Part shown: positions 9,183 to 18,411 of the stretch, in pieces | Layout of the letters: every line of letters begins with the position of its first letter | Position numbering within the stretch: position 1 is the stretch's first letter | Translations under genes and position numbers: made by a program | Origin: Sphingobacterium sp. UGAL515B_05 | GTDB taxonomy: Bacteria; Bacteroidota; Bacteroidia; Sphingobacteriales; Sphingobacteriaceae | NCBI RefSeq assembly: GCF_033097525.1 | Contig: NZ_CP109907.1 | Location: 2,418,001 to 2,482,000 of the forward strand | Reading direction: 5' to 3' | DNA length: 64,000 nt | The notes under the pieces: generated by a model | The model's database searches: none | Told to the model about the DNA's origin: nothing | The model's input: only the letters and a program-made list of their open reading frames with translations

Positions 9183-9213
9183 AAACAGCAGATTCTAAGC
9201 GAACCTGCTGTTT
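9183..9213 (-). terminator. Terminator of the EEP-family gene
   Basis: Perfect 9-bp stem AAACAGCAG (9183-9191) / CTGCTGTTT (9205-9213), followed on the minus strand by TTATTTTGTGG. It lies 31 bp beyond the stop codon of the minus-strand gene. Confidence 0.6.
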
Positions 9214-9244
9214 GTGTTATAGGGTTGTTGTAATTAACATGATA

Positions 9245-10081
9245 TTATTTCCAGGAGAGCGTCGTTGCTACTGGAAAGTGATCTGAGGGGAATTTATTCA
9301 TATACGTGTCCGTCAGGATACCATATTTTTTAACCTGGAAAGGTTTGGTAATAAAAATATGATCAATGCGGCCTGTTGGTCTGATGCTTTTGCCCCAGCC
9401 ATTGAAGGAAGAATTGGGTTCATATTTGAATGTTGCCAGTTCATGCACGTCAGTGACTACTTTGCTGTTGGCTAATGTGAAATAAGCCTCATCTTTTTCA
9501 TCCACATTGAAGTCGCCGGTTAAAATCAAAGGTAGGTCTTTGGCAAACTCTTTTGCTTTCGCCAGAATCAACTTGGCACTCTCGGTGCGTGCGGTACGGC
9601 CGATATGGTCAAAGTGCGTGTTCATGAAGATGAAGCGTTTTTTGTTGGCCTTGTCTTCAAAAATACCCCAGGTACAGATCCGCGGTAGTGCTGCATCCCA
9701 GCCTTTATTCGGGTGTTGGGTATCTGTTGCCGAAAGCCAGAAAGTTCCGCTCTTTATTGCTTTAAAGCGATTTGTATTGTAATAAATAGCTGAGTGTTCG
9801 CCCTCTTGTGCACCATCGTCGCGACCAACACCCACGTAATCAAATCCAGGGAGGAGCTTTTTAAGATCTTCAACCTGATCAAAAAAACCTTCCTGGATAC
9901 CAAAGATATCAAAGCCATGGTATTTAATCAGATTGGTTAGCGGAACTTTACGGTCGTTCCACATGTTGTCAACATCGACGGTATTTCTTTGGCGGATATT
10001 ATAGCTGGCTGCAATAAATTCCTGTGCATAAGACAGAAAGGATAGACAGAGCGCTAAAGCGAGAATAATACTTTTTTTCAT
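9245..10081 (-). CDS. Secreted endonuclease/exonuclease/phosphatase-family protein
   Basis: A 278-residue exported protein (signal peptide MKKSIILALALCLSFLSYAQ) with the EEP fold. Visible motifs: AASYNIR (metal-site Asn), FGIQEG (catalytic Glu), NTHFDHIG, LTGDFNVDEKD (Asp/Asn pair) and the terminal SDHFPV (catalytic His). The family hydrolyses phosphodiester bonds in nucleic acids, inositol phosphates or sphingomyelin; the extracytoplasmic location and the next gene suggest phosphodiester or phospholipid scavenging, which is inference. It has its own promoter-like element and the glycerophosphodiesterase-like gene lies upstream on the same strand. Confidence 0.9.
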   Translation of the reverse strand: MKKSIILALALCLSFLSYAQEFIAASYNIRQRNTVDVDNMWNDRKVPLTNLIKYHGFDIFGIQEGFFDQVEDLKKLLPGFDYVGVGRDDGAQEGEHSAIYYNTNRFKAIKSGTFWLSATDTQHPNKGWDAALPRICTWGIFEDKANKKRFIFMNTHFDHIGRTARTESAKLILAKAKEFAKDLPLILTGDFNVDEKDEAYFTLANSKVVTDVHELATFKYEPNSSFNGWGKSIRPTGRIDHIFITKPFQVKKYGILTDTYMNKFPSDHFPVATTLSWK

Positions 10082-10098
10082 TTAGAATCTAGTTTTTA

Positions 10099-10128
10099 AA
10101 AAGGTACTGAAACGGTCATGCTCATCAA
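10099..10128 (-). promoter_or_regulatory. Candidate promoter of the EEP-family gene
   Basis: On the minus strand, TTG (complement of 10126-10128), a 19-bp spacer and TACCTTTT (complement of 10099-10106), a 7/8 match to TAnnTTTG, 17 bp before the start codon. Confidence 0.45.
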
Positions 10129-10183
10129 GTCGGCCTGATAAGTGGTCGACTGATTAGGATCCATGATTATTTCAACCGTATTG

Positions 10184-10951
10184 TTATTTCTTTAATACAC
10201 GGAGCAACAATTCAGGTTCGTCAGTTGTAATAAAATCAATTTTCTGATTAATTAGATTTGTCATTTCCTCTTCTGTGTTTACTGTCCACGCATTTACTTT
10301 CATGCCAAGTTGATGTGCATCTTTCAGCCATGTCGCATTCTTTTTGAAAACCGAAAAGTGATAATCCAAACCATTTATTCCTGCAGCCTTCACCTCAGCA
10401 GGAGTTTTGTCACCTGTGAGGTATTGAATATTGGCCTTAGGCGCCAGTTCGTGAATCTTCTGACAAGCCTCAAAGCTAAAGGAAATATAATCAGTGACTT
10501 TCTCTGCTTTCAAGTTTTTAACCATTTCCACCGTTTTTGTTGTCGCTTCAAGTGTACGCTCTACGCCTAGTTTATTGATTTTTAATTCAAGGATAAGACG
10601 TAAACCTTTCAATTTTTTTCCAGCGTTAAGATATTCTTCCAAGGTGGGAATGGATTCACCGTTAGGATGCTTCTTTTCTAAGAGCTCCTTGTACGTTGCT
10701 GTGGCAATATCGATCCCATAGAAATCATTATCGTGGTTTACCACAAGAATATTGTCTTTGGTCAAATGCACATCAAATTCGGATCCGAAGAGCTTAAGGT
10801 CGTGGGCTGCTGTTAAAGAAGCAATGGAATTTTGCGGAAGATGGCTGTTTTTCCATACGCCACGATGTGCAATGGCCTTAGTTTGTGCAAATAATGCCGA
10901 AGATGAGATCACCATGGCTAGTGTCAGACAGCTAAAAATATGTTTTTTCAT
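10184..10951 (-). CDS. Glycerophosphodiester phosphodiesterase family protein
   Basis: A 255-residue exported protein (signal peptide MKKHIFSCLTLAMVISSSALFAQ). The GDPD TIM barrel is recognisable from AHRGVWKNSHLPQNS (catalytic His-Arg and Asn), FGSEFDVHLTKDNILVVNHD (metal Glu/Asp and second catalytic His), LILELKI and the terminal VNAWTVNTEEEM with ITTDEPELL. The family splits glycerophosphodiesters into glycerol-3-phosphate and an alcohol in the periplasm. It is 102 bp upstream of the EEP-family gene on the same strand, which suggests a shared role in acquiring phosphate or glycerol. Confidence 0.92.
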   Translation of the reverse strand: MKKHIFSCLTLAMVISSSALFAQTKAIAHRGVWKNSHLPQNSIASLTAAHDLKLFGSEFDVHLTKDNILVVNHDNDFYGIDIATATYKELLEKKHPNGESIPTLEEYLNAGKKLKGLRLILELKINKLGVERTLEATTKTVEMVKNLKAEKVTDYISFSFEACQKIHELAPKANIQYLTGDKTPAEVKAAGINGLDYHFSVFKKNATWLKDAHQLGMKVNAWTVNTEEEMTNLINQKIDFITTDEPELLLRVLKK

Positions 10952-11138
10952 GTGATAAGTATGTATGAGTGTTTGTTTTCAACGGCATAATTTGCACGTT
11001 TCACTCGTTGATTTATTCCTATTCTATTTCTCTTTTTGGGCATTTACATTACCAATTAAGATGTTTATGGTAAAAAATCGACCCCTAATGATAGGATCGT
11101 TTCTTACAAAGTTGTTTAAAAGCTGATTTTACATAGGA

Positions 11139-11187
11139 CAAAAAAAAATGGTACTTTTTATCTCGATGTACAAGATCTAAAGTACCA
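11139..11187 (-). terminator. Terminator of the HD-hydrolase gene
   Basis: Perfect 9-bp stem TGGTACTTT (11149-11157) / AAAGTACCA (11179-11187) with an inner ATCT/AGAT pairing, followed on the minus strand by nine T residues (complement of 11140-11148). Confidence 0.8.
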
Positions 11188-11217
11188 CTTTTATATTTAG
11201 GAATTGTTAAGTGTAAT

Positions 11218-11865
11218 TTATTTTTTACCGTTCCATTCGGCCATGAACTCATCGAGGAAGCTGAGCATATATTCATGGCGATGCGCTGCGATTCTTTTCG
11301 CGGCTTCTGTATTCATCTTATTCTTTAACAATAGTAGCTTTTCGTAGAAGTGATTGATTGTGGGAGCTTCCGAATGCTTGTAAGCTTCCTTATCCTTATA
11401 TTCCTGAACGGGAACGTTGGGATTATACATCTCACGGCCTTTGTTTCCGCCAAAGCTAAACGCGCGGGCAATACCTATTGCGCCAATAGCATCTAGACGG
11501 TCAGCATCTTGCACGATCTCCATTTCTTTTGAATGGAATGAAACTTCACCTAAACTTGCTTTGAAAGACATGTTGAAGATGATTTTCTTGACATGGTCAA
11601 TGATCTCAGGCGAAATTTCTAGACTTGCCAAAAACTCTCCGGCAACACGAGGGCCGATTGTTTCGTCGCCATCATGGAATTTACTGTCAGCGATGTCATG
11701 TAATAGCGCCGCCAATTCGCACACCATAACATCTGCTTCTTCATCTTCTAAAATTAACTTCGTATTGTTCCATACGCGTTGAATATGCGACCAATCGTGG
11801 CCTGCTTCTGCAAATTTCAACCGGTCTTGCACAAATGCTACTGTGCGCTCAATAATGTTATTCAT
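11218..11865 (-). CDS. HD domain-containing hydrolase
   Basis: A soluble 215-residue protein with a complete HD signature: AGHDWSHIQRVW (first His), ELAALLHDIADSKFHDGDE (His-Asp metal pair), and later QDADRLDAIGAIGIARAF (final Asp). It resembles the YedJ/YpgQ group of metal-dependent phosphohydrolases, whose members act on nucleotides or similar phosphoesters; the substrate is unknown. Its start codon overlaps the 3' end of the methyltransferase gene by 8 bp, so translation is likely coupled. Confidence 0.92.
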   Translation of the reverse strand: MNNIIERTVAFVQDRLKFAEAGHDWSHIQRVWNNTKLILEDEEADVMVCELAALLHDIADSKFHDGDETIGPRVAGEFLASLEISPEIIDHVKKIIFNMSFKASLGEVSFHSKEMEIVQDADRLDAIGAIGIARAFSFGGNKGREMYNPNVPVQEYKDKEAYKHSEAPTINHFYEKLLLLKNKMNTEAAKRIAAHRHEYMLSFLDEFMAEWNGKK

Positions 11866-13039
11866 ACAATACTTTTGTTTTTTCGCGAGTACCCTCGTAT
11901 AATTCGTATTCTAATAATCTACAATCTAATTTACCATTATAAAATTCTATACGTCGGGATGCGCGCAACCCGATTTTCTTTGCCAGATCTGGATTTCCAG
12001 TAAATATATAGCCTCTATAACCTTTGCATTCCTGTTTCATGAAATCTCCCATACGCTTATAGGTAATTTCTAGCTTGCTGTGTGTGCCCAAACGTTCACC
12101 ATATTCAGGATTGAATAAAATGACACCTGCTTCTTTAGGAACGTGTGTTTCGGCAAAATCGCATACTTCAAAAGAAATTAATTGCTCCACACCGGCGGTT
12201 CTTGCGTTCATCTTGGAGACGTTGATAGCCTCTTCCGAAATATCGCTTGCGATAATTTGCGGAGCTGCTTTTTTATTGATCTGATCTTTAAGTATTCGAC
12301 GCTCCTGGAAGAAAACTGTTTCATCATAACCTATGAAATGCATAAATGAATAGTTCATGCGTAATAATCCAGGTTTTCTGTTTGTCGCAATGAGAGCTGC
12401 CTCGATAGCTAAAGTTCCGGATCCACACATCGGGTTCACAAAAGGAGAATGACCATCCCATTTGGACGCAATAATAGTAGAGGCTGCCAGAGCTTCTAAC
12501 ATTGGCGCTTTTCCAGGGATCTTGCGGTAGCCATGTTTCGCCAATGTCTCGCCTGAGGTATCGAGAAAAATTTCAGCACGGTCATCTTTCCAGTACAAGT
12601 GCACAACCGCTTTATTATTGTCCGGACCTGAGTTAGGACGCATACCCTTTTTTTCCTTGATTCGGTCCACGATTGCATCTTTAACCTTGACGTTTGCAAA
12701 TAATGGTGTGCTGATTGTCTCATTGTCCACATTGGAGCTGACAGAGAAGTATCCGTCAAATTGAATGAGTTCTTCCCATGCGATTTGACTCAATTCGTCA
12801 TAGAGCTCCGTCGGATTATTGGCCCTAAACTCTTTTAACGAATACAAAATCTGAGATGCTGTGCGCAGGTTCAGATTGAGCTTGATCGTATCGTTTATAC
12901 TGACCTTTAATTCTACTCCTGTCGGAAATGCCCTGACAATGTCAAAACCTAACTCTTTAACTTCCTGTTGCAAATAAGGCGATAAGCGCTTATTGCACGT
13001 TATAATAACTTTATTGGGGGTGTTGAAAACTTCCATCAT
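11858..13039 (-). CDS. THUMP domain class I SAM-dependent RNA methyltransferase (RlmL/YpsC-like)
   Basis: A protein of about 393 residues. The ATG at 13039 (or the next one at 13036) is preferred to the upstream TTG at 13072, because TAACTTTG at 13048-13055 looks like the -7 promoter element and would leave the TTG untranscribed. Domains: N-terminal ferredoxin-like/THUMP (CNKRLSPYLQQEVKEL, PTGVELK), then a Rossmann methyltransferase with NPMCGSGTLAIEAAL for SAM binding, IIASDISEEAI, and the catalytic loop NPEYGERLG. Homologues methylate N2 of a guanine in 23S rRNA. The loop reads NPEY where the textbook form is NPPY. Likely operon with the HD hydrolase. Confidence 0.9.
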   Translation of the reverse strand: MMEVFNTPNKVIITCNKRLSPYLQQEVKELGFDIVRAFPTGVELKVSINDTIKLNLNLRTASQILYSLKEFRANNPTELYDELSQIAWEELIQFDGYFSVSSNVDNETISTPLFANVKVKDAIVDRIKEKKGMRPNSGPDNNKAVVHLYWKDDRAEIFLDTSGETLAKHGYRKIPGKAPMLEALAASTIIASKWDGHSPFVNPMCGSGTLAIEAALIATNRKPGLLRMNYSFMHFIGYDETVFFQERRILKDQINKKAAPQIIASDISEEAINVSKMNARTAGVEQLISFEVCDFAETHVPKEAGVILFNPEYGERLGTHSKLEITYKRMGDFMKQECKGYRGYIFTGNPDLAKKIGLRASRRIEFYNGKLDCRLLEYELYEGTREKTKVLYE

Positions 13040-13113
13040 ATTTTGTACAAAGTTAATTAAACTCTTCCTCAAAAATTGCTTAATTTTACGCTTTAATATT
13101 TATTTTTTTGATT

Positions 13114-13488
13114 ATGGAAATTAGAGGAAAAGTACACGAGATAGGAGCGACACAACAAGTGACAGAATCATTCAAAAAACGCGATATGATTGTAGCTTAT
13201 GCCGAAAACCCACAATTTGTTGAGTATATCCGTTTTGAATCAACACAAGACAGAACGTCAATTTTTGATAACCTAGCAATTGGAGAAGAGGTAGAAGTAT
13301 CTTTTAATCTTCGTGGTCGTCCTTGGACTAATAAAGATGGCGTAACAACTTATTTCAATTCATTGGTCGCATGGCGTGTAACAAAATTGGGTAATGCTGC
13401 TCCAGCACCATCTTCTCCAGGTTACGCAGATATGCCTGCTCCTGTAGATTTGGCTGGTTCATCAGATGATGATGATCTACCATTCTAA
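13114..13488 (+). CDS. DUF3127 single-strand-binding-like protein with SSB-type acidic tail
   Basis: A 124-residue protein. The ATG at 13114 is chosen over the TTG at 13108 because it starts directly with MEIRGKVHEIG. Residues 1-95 look like a small OB-fold beta-barrel (VHEIGATQQVTESFKKRDMIV, GEEVEVSFNLRGR, YFNSLVAWRV), matching DUF3127. A low-complexity Pro/Ala linker follows, and the protein ends in DDDDLPF, almost identical to the SSB C-terminal tip (DDDIPF) that recruits DNA-repair and replication proteins. Inference: a DNA- or RNA-binding protein that may share SSB partners. It is divergent from the methyltransferase gene and followed by a strong terminator. Confidence 0.85.
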   Translation: MEIRGKVHEIGATQQVTESFKKRDMIVAYAENPQFVEYIRFESTQDRTSIFDNLAIGEEVEVSFNLRGRPWTNKDGVTTYFNSLVAWRVTKLGNAAPAPSSPGYADMPAPVDLAGSSDDDDLPF

Positions 13489-13576
13489 TCTGAATAGGAT
13501 TTTATGCACTATCGCCCTTGCGGTAGCCAATAGATTAGATTATTTGAACTGTAAACAATCCAGTTCTTTACAATAG

Positions 13577-13604
13577 AAAGGCTTCTTCAAGAAGCCTTTT
13601 TTCT
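13577..13604 (+). terminator. Terminator after the DUF3127 gene
   Basis: Perfect hairpin AAAGGCTTC (13577-13585) / GAAGCCTTT (13591-13599) with a 5-nt loop, followed by a T-run. It lies 88 bp beyond the stop codon. Confidence 0.88.
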
Positions 13605-13688
13605 TTCATAGCATCAGCATGGGCACCTGATTTTTCTTGGCGCTGAAATTGCTTGCTATACGGTGTCGTACATCAAAAAACAATAGAT

Positions 13689-14153
13689 ATGAAATTATCC
13701 GTATTATTCATTTGCTTAGCAGCAGTTTCGCTAAGTGCATGCAATCAAACGTCAAAAGAGAGTCCGCATGCTACAGCAGATTCTTCAGTACATGAGACTG
13801 CGGCAGTAGATACTGCCCATACATCACAAAACTCACTGGATTGGGCAGGTACCTATGAAGCTACTATTCCCTGTGCAGATTGTGAAGGTATCAAAACCAA
13901 TATCACCTTAAAGAATGATAATACCTTTGCCATTGTCAGTGAATATATTAACAAAAATACCAAGGTTGAAGATACTGGCAAAGTCATGTGGCATGACAAC
14001 GGATCCGTTGTTCATCTCACAGGGAAAGAAACAAATATGAAATTGAAGGTCGGCGAAAATAAGCTGATTGGACTAGATCAGGAAGGCCATGAGATTGATG
14101 GTCCCAATGCACATCTCTATGTGTACAATAAGGTCGAAGGAGAGAAACTGTAA
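13689..14153 (+). CDS. NlpE-like copper-resistance lipoprotein
   Basis: A 154-residue lipoprotein. The ATG at 13689 is chosen because it opens the signal peptide MKLSVLFICLAAVSLSAC, with a lipobox Cys at residue 18. After a Ser/Thr/Ala-rich linker comes an NlpE N-terminal domain: WAGTYEATIPCADCEGI (CxxC pair), NITLKNDNTFAI, KVEDTGKVMWHDNGSVVHL, and a YNKVEGEKL end. In Escherichia coli the homologue signals surface contact and envelope stress; in Bacteroidota the role is not established. No copper gene is nearby. Confidence 0.82.
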   Translation: MKLSVLFICLAAVSLSACNQTSKESPHATADSSVHETAAVDTAHTSQNSLDWAGTYEATIPCADCEGIKTNITLKNDNTFAIVSEYINKNTKVEDTGKVMWHDNGSVVHLTGKETNMKLKVGENKLIGLDQEGHEIDGPNAHLYVYNKVEGEKL

Positions 14154-14174
14154 AATAAAGCTCCGATAACTGAA

Positions 14175-15176
14175 TTAGCCGCTGACGTATTTACCGTAGG
14201 GAACTTTTCGTAGAAAATAGGTTAGTAAGGCGCTCGCCAACAGGGTGAGCACTGTTGCTGCAGGGATTTTCCACAAAGTGGATAAGGGGAGTAAAGGATG
14301 GATATAATTCAGCAATAAAATATGGCATAAGTAAATACCAAAGCTGTGAATGTCGATAAATTCCCAGAAGGCGTTGAGTTGTTCTGGGAGTTTAAGGCCT
14401 TGCACGAAGATGAATAAAAAGCCTGCACTCAATGCGATATTTGGTGAAAGATAGTTGTAAAGTGTCGGATCAAATTCCCTTCGTGACACACTTAAATAAT
14501 ATGTCCCTGAAGCCGTAATTAAACAGCAGATCAGAAAAAATGTAAAACTTGATAATTTTACCATTTGGATTGGATAATTACGTAAATAGTGCCCCAAGAC
14601 CAGGTAGCCCGCATAGCCAGAGAAAAAGGTCAGATCAAAGTTTGGTAAGTAACTATTGAACCATTTATTCGTAAAAAATAACGCTGCAAACCACAACCCC
14701 AAAAAGATCTCAAGCTCTCTTTTACTGCAGTTGCCCACAATTTTGCGTATGAAAGGAACTGCGAGGTAGAGCCCAAGTATCATATATAGATACCAAAGGT
14801 GTGCATTCGTTCCTGACTTTAAGCGAATTAACACAATGTTAATAACTTGTGGAAAACCGATGTAGTCAAAATCAATGTAGCGGATAAAATAATAGAGAAG
14901 ATAGACGATCGTCCAAAAAAGAAAAGGCGGGACAATTTTTAACAGACGTTTCCGATAAAACTGTCCCGTACTTTCGTCTTTCTGTAGCAGCAGGGCGCCT
15001 GAAATAATGACAAACAGGGGTACTGCAAAGCGCGAGAAGCTATTGAGCCAATTGGCATAACTCCAGTCGAATGACTCAAATTCATTGCTGTTTAGGTAGC
15101 CCGAAGAGGAATGAATCAAGATAACGAGGAATATCGCAACAATACGAAGTACACTGATATAACTGGTTCGCGCCAT
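14175..15176 (-). CDS. Membrane acyltransferase, family 3 (OafA/WecH-like)
   Basis: A 333-residue integral membrane protein with about ten hydrophobic segments. The N-terminal LRIVAIFLVILIHSSSGY supplies the family's catalytic-region His (position H-S-S), followed by FAVPLFVIISGALL and RKRLLKIVPPFLFW. These enzymes move acetyl or other acyl groups onto surface polysaccharides or lipids. It lies 15 bp downstream of the MFS gene and is probably co-transcribed. No polysaccharide cluster is next to it, so the acceptor is unknown. Confidence 0.88.
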   Translation of the reverse strand: MARTSYISVLRIVAIFLVILIHSSSGYLNSNEFESFDWSYANWLNSFSRFAVPLFVIISGALLLQKDESTGQFYRKRLLKIVPPFLFWTIVYLLYYFIRYIDFDYIGFPQVINIVLIRLKSGTNAHLWYLYMILGLYLAVPFIRKIVGNCSKRELEIFLGLWFAALFFTNKWFNSYLPNFDLTFFSGYAGYLVLGHYLRNYPIQMVKLSSFTFFLICCLITASGTYYLSVSRREFDPTLYNYLSPNIALSAGFLFIFVQGLKLPEQLNAFWEFIDIHSFGIYLCHILLLNYIHPLLPLSTLWKIPAATVLTLLASALLTYFLRKVPYGKYVSG

Positions 15177-15191
15177 TTGATTTTGCTATTT

Positions 15192-16346
15192 TTATTGACT
15201 TTTGCTGTCGTAGACTTTCAAATACAGCAGGGTTAGGAGTGCGCCAATGCTCGCCATACCCACACCAACAAGCGACGGTGTGTTATAAGCTAAACCCAAG
15301 GTTATTGGAATTCCACCTAAAAATGCACCTAAGGTATTCCCGAGGTTAAAGGCGGCCTGACCACCTGCCGCAGCCAGTGTTGCAGCTTCTTTTGAGGCGC
15401 GAATTAACATCAGTTGTGTCGGCGAACCAATGGTAAAGGATACCAGTCCAGTAATAAAGGCTAAAGGGTACGCTGTCCAGCCCAAGGGCGATATAAAGTA
15501 AACCATCACAAGGCATAGCGCCATGGCGGAAAAACTAGCGATCGCAGCTTTGGTTGGGGAGATTGTATCGGCCAATTTTCCGCCGATAAGATTCCCGAAA
15601 AACATACCAACACCGATCAGGATCATAATCAGTGGTACACGATCAGCAGCGATGCCCGACACATTGGTCACTAAAGGCGCGATGTAACTGATCCAGGCAA
15701 AAAGTCCACCGGTACCGATGGCGATAATAGCCATTAATAGCCAGGCAATCTTTTTGTTGAAGAAGTTGAGCTGGCTAAAGATATTATTCCCTTTGGAAGC
15801 TTCAATTTTTGGCATCCAAGCATAAATTGCTGCAAAAGTGATTAATCCCAATATACTGATAATTCCATAGGTCAAACGCCATGAATAATGATGACCGAGA
15901 TAGGTTCCTAACGGTACGCCAGCCAAATTGGCAATGGTCATTCCTGTAAACATAATGGATATGGCCTGGGCTTCTTTTCCTTTTGGTGCCAAGCGAGCAG
16001 CAACAACAGACCCAACACCAAAAAAAGCACCGTGCGGAAGCCCAGCCATGAAGCGGGAGAGGCTGATCAAAAACTGGCCTGGCGCAATACTGAATAGTCC
16101 GTTGAAAATAAAAAAGAGCAACATTAAAAAAAGTAATACCTTCTTTGGTGGATATTTTCCCGTAAATAGGACTAATGTTGGTGCACCTACAACAACACCC
16201 AGTGCGTATAGTGCAATCAGGTGCGCGGCAGTAGGGATCTCGATATGAAGATCTTTGGCAATATCAGGCAGGATACCCATCATCGTGAATTCGGTCATTC
16301 CGATGGCAAGTCCGCCAAATGCCAAAGCGATAATTCCTTTGTTCAT
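15192..16346 (-). CDS. MFS transporter, DHA1 family (AraJ/YdhP-like efflux)
   Basis: A 12-helix major facilitator protein of 384 residues. It begins with IIALAFGGLAIGMTEFTMMGILPDIA and has the helix 2-3 loop GKYPPKKVLL, motif SRFMAGLPHGAFFGVG in helix 4 and GVPLGTYLGHHYSWR in helix 5, all typical of the AraJ/YdhP branch. Members export sugars, nucleosides or drugs by proton antiport. The substrate is not inferable; co-location with an acyltransferase gene may be incidental. Confidence 0.92.
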   Translation of the reverse strand: MNKGIIALAFGGLAIGMTEFTMMGILPDIAKDLHIEIPTAAHLIALYALGVVVGAPTLVLFTGKYPPKKVLLFLMLLFFIFNGLFSIAPGQFLISLSRFMAGLPHGAFFGVGSVVAARLAPKGKEAQAISIMFTGMTIANLAGVPLGTYLGHHYSWRLTYGIISILGLITFAAIYAWMPKIEASKGNNIFSQLNFFNKKIAWLLMAIIAIGTGGLFAWISYIAPLVTNVSGIAADRVPLIMILIGVGMFFGNLIGGKLADTISPTKAAIASFSAMALCLVMVYFISPLGWTAYPLAFITGLVSFTIGSPTQLMLIRASKEAATLAAAGGQAAFNLGNTLGAFLGGIPITLGLAYNTPSLVGVGMASIGALLTLLYLKVYDSKSQ

Positions 16347-16409
16347 TGTATTTTAAGGTTGAGGTTGTACGATAATGGTACGAAGATAATAAATAGATTG
16401 TACTAAAAA

Positions 16410-16943
16410 TTATTGATATCTTTTTTGAGGGATACACGTAATATTTTTAGTCTTCCTTAAGATGATCTGACGTTGATCTAACCTGCTTTCCAGTACCACC
16501 GAGTCCGCAGCATGATAAACGACTTTAAAGCGGGGGATATACTGTCCGGAAAGATAACAGCCTGAAATTTTCTGCTTGCCATTTTCTTTGGTATAAATAC
16601 CATCGACAATGATGGAGTCGCCACGCAGAACATAAATACCCTTTGCATGTTCTGTCCAGGATCCATTTTTGTAACAGCTATCCGGGATTGTTTGTACTTT
16701 ATTGTTGACGTGCATGGTCGCGTAAACAGAATCACAGGTAAACTTGAAATCGGTCAAGGTATATTGCATCATCTGCTGTTGCCCTGGAATACTGTCTTGC
16801 ACCCATTCTCCCTGTAAAAAGGGGGCGCCTTCGCTCTGCATATCCGAATTGAATTTGCAGGCAGTAAAAAAGAAAAACATACCTATGGCAAGTGCCAATA
16901 GGTATGTTTTTGTTCGTATGTTTTTTATTGAAATAAAAGTCAC
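16410..16943 (-). CDS. Uncharacterised lipoprotein
   Basis: A 177-residue protein starting at GTG (no in-frame ATG precedes the signal sequence). The signal peptide YLLALAIGMFFFFTAC ends in a lipobox Cys at about residue 29. The mature part is beta-rich: LQGEWVQDSIPG, YTLTDFKFTCDSVYATM, two further Cys, and IYVLRGDSIIVDGIYTKENG, suggesting a lipocalin-like or META/heat-shock-like barrel of unknown function. It lies only 3 bp after the fumarase stop on the same strand, so it is presumably transcribed with fumC. Confidence 0.7.
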   Translation of the reverse strand: MTFISIKNIRTKTYLLALAIGMFFFFTACKFNSDMQSEGAPFLQGEWVQDSIPGQQQMMQYTLTDFKFTCDSVYATMHVNNKVQTIPDSCYKNGSWTEHAKGIYVLRGDSIIVDGIYTKENGKQKISGCYLSGQYIPRFKVVYHAADSVVLESRLDQRQIILRKTKNITCIPQKRYQ

Positions 16944-16946
16944 AGC

Positions 16947-18344
16947 TTATTTTAAACTTCCAACCATATCTTCTGGTTTTACCCAAGCATCGAAATCTTC
17001 AGGAGTCACATAACCTAAGCGTACGGCTTCTTCCTTAAGCGTAGTACCATTTTTATGTGCTGTTTGCGCGATTTCTGCTGATTTGTAGTAACCAATTTTT
17101 GTGTTTAGTGCCGTTACTAACATCAAGGAGTTGTCTACCAATTCTTTGATGCGTTTGTAGTTCGGTTCGATACCAGCTGCACAGTGCTCTTCAAATGAAA
17201 CACAAGCATCACCCAATAGGCGAGCAGACTGCAAGAAGTTTGCGGCCATCAATGGTTTGAACACGTTTAGTTCATAGTGACCTTGCGTTCCACCAATCGT
17301 AATAGCTACATCATTACCCATCACTTGCGCCGCAACCATTGTCAATGCTTCACATTGCGTTGGATTAACTTTACCTGGCATAATCGATGATCCTGGTTCG
17401 TTCTCAGGAATCAAGATTTCACCGATACCTGAACGTGGGCCGGAAGCCAACATACGGATATCGTTTGCAATTTTATTTAATGAAACAGCCAATTGCTTCA
17501 ATGCACCGTGTGTTTCAACGATTGCGTCGTGAGCAGCCAATGCCTCAAATTTATTTTCAGCGGTTACGAAAGGTAGGCCAGTAAATTCAGCGATATATTT
17601 AGCAACGACAACGTCATAGCCGTTTGGTGTATTTAATCCTGTACCGACAGCAGTACCTCCCAATGCAAGTTCTGACAAATGCGAAAGTGTATTTCTTAAA
17701 GCTTTCAGACCATGGTTCAATTGAGCGACATAACCTGAAATCTCTTGACCTAGAGTCAACGGAGTAGCATCCATTAAGTGTGTACGGCCAATTTTAACTA
17801 CGTTTTTAAACTCCTCAGCTTTTTTTGTCAATGTGTCACGCAATTTTTCAACTCCTGGAATGGTAACTTCAGCAACAGCTTTGTAAGCGGCAATATGCAT
17901 TCCTGTAGGGAAAGTATCGTTAGATGATTGTGATTTGTTTACATCATCATTTGCTTTTAACACAGGTTCACCTTCACCGATTTTATGTCCAGCCAATACT
18001 TGTGCACGGTTTGCGACAACCTCATTCACATTCATGTTGGATTGTGTACCCGAGCCCGTTTGCCAAATAACCAATGGAAATTGATCATCCAATTTGCCCG
18101 CTAAGATCTCATCACATACTGTAGCGATCGCATCACGTTTCTCTACAGGTAATACCCCCAACTCGTGGTTAGCATAAGCAGCTGCTTTTTTCAAATAAGC
18201 AAAGCCTGCGATGATTTCGTGTGGCATTGAAGCTGCCGGTCCGATTTTAAAGTTGTTGCGTGAACGCTCTGTTTGTGCACCCCAGTATTTGTCTGCAGGT
18301 ACTTGAACTTCACCCATTGTGTCTTTTTCAATTCTGAATGACAT
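16947..18344 (-). CDS. fumC: Class II fumarate hydratase
   Basis: Iron-independent fumarase of 465 residues converting fumarate to malate in the TCA cycle. The ATG at 18344 ([12 protein letters not shown]) is preferred to 18401, which lies only 11 bp from the promoter -7 element. Signature features: [47 protein letters not shown] (catalytic-site His), [11 protein letters not shown] and the family signature [15 protein letters not shown]. The tetrameric cytoplasmic enzyme is expected. A canonical promoter precedes it and a lipoprotein gene follows at 3 bp. Confidence 0.97.
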   Translation of the reverse strand: MSFRIEKDTMGEVQVPADKYWGAQTERSRNNFKIGPAASMPHEIIAGFAYLKKAAAYANHELGVLPVEKRDAIATVCDEILAGKLDDQFPLVIWQTGSGTQSNMNVNEVVANRAQVLAGHKIGEGEPVLKANDDVNKSQSSNDTFPTGMHIAAYKAVAEVTIPGVEKLRDTLTKKAEEFKNVVKIGRTHLMDATPLTLGQEISGYVAQLNHGLKALRNTLSHLSELALGGTAVGTGLNTPNGYDVVVAKYIAEFTGLPFVTAENKFEALAAHDAIVETHGALKQLAVSLNKIANDIRMLASGPRSGIGEILIPENEPGSSIMPGKVNPTQCEALTMVAAQVMGNDVAITIGGTQGHYELNVFKPLMAANFLQSARLLGDACVSFEEHCAAGIEPNYKRIKELVDNSLMLVTALNTKIGYYKSAEIAQTAHKNGTTLKEEAVRLGYVTPEDFDAWVKPEDMVGSLK

Positions 18345-18411
18345 AGTATGTAAGTATAAGTAAAACGTAAAAATTAAAAGCATATGTGCAAAGCACATCA
18401 TACATCACTCA

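Noticed and set aside
11085..11276. 63-codon minus-strand frame
   Set aside because: It overlaps the 3' end of the HD-hydrolase gene in another frame and runs through its terminator hairpin; no domain or start signal.
13108..13113. TTG start for the DUF3127 gene
   Set aside because: The ATG two codons later gives the natural N-terminus; the same reasoning was applied to other TTG-extended frames (13072, 32008, 36693, 43068, 46653, 52555).
16732..16986. 84-codon minus-strand frame covering the fumC/lipoprotein junction
   Set aside because: It lies in another frame of the lipoprotein gene and of the fumC end; the lipobox-bearing frame is the better reading.
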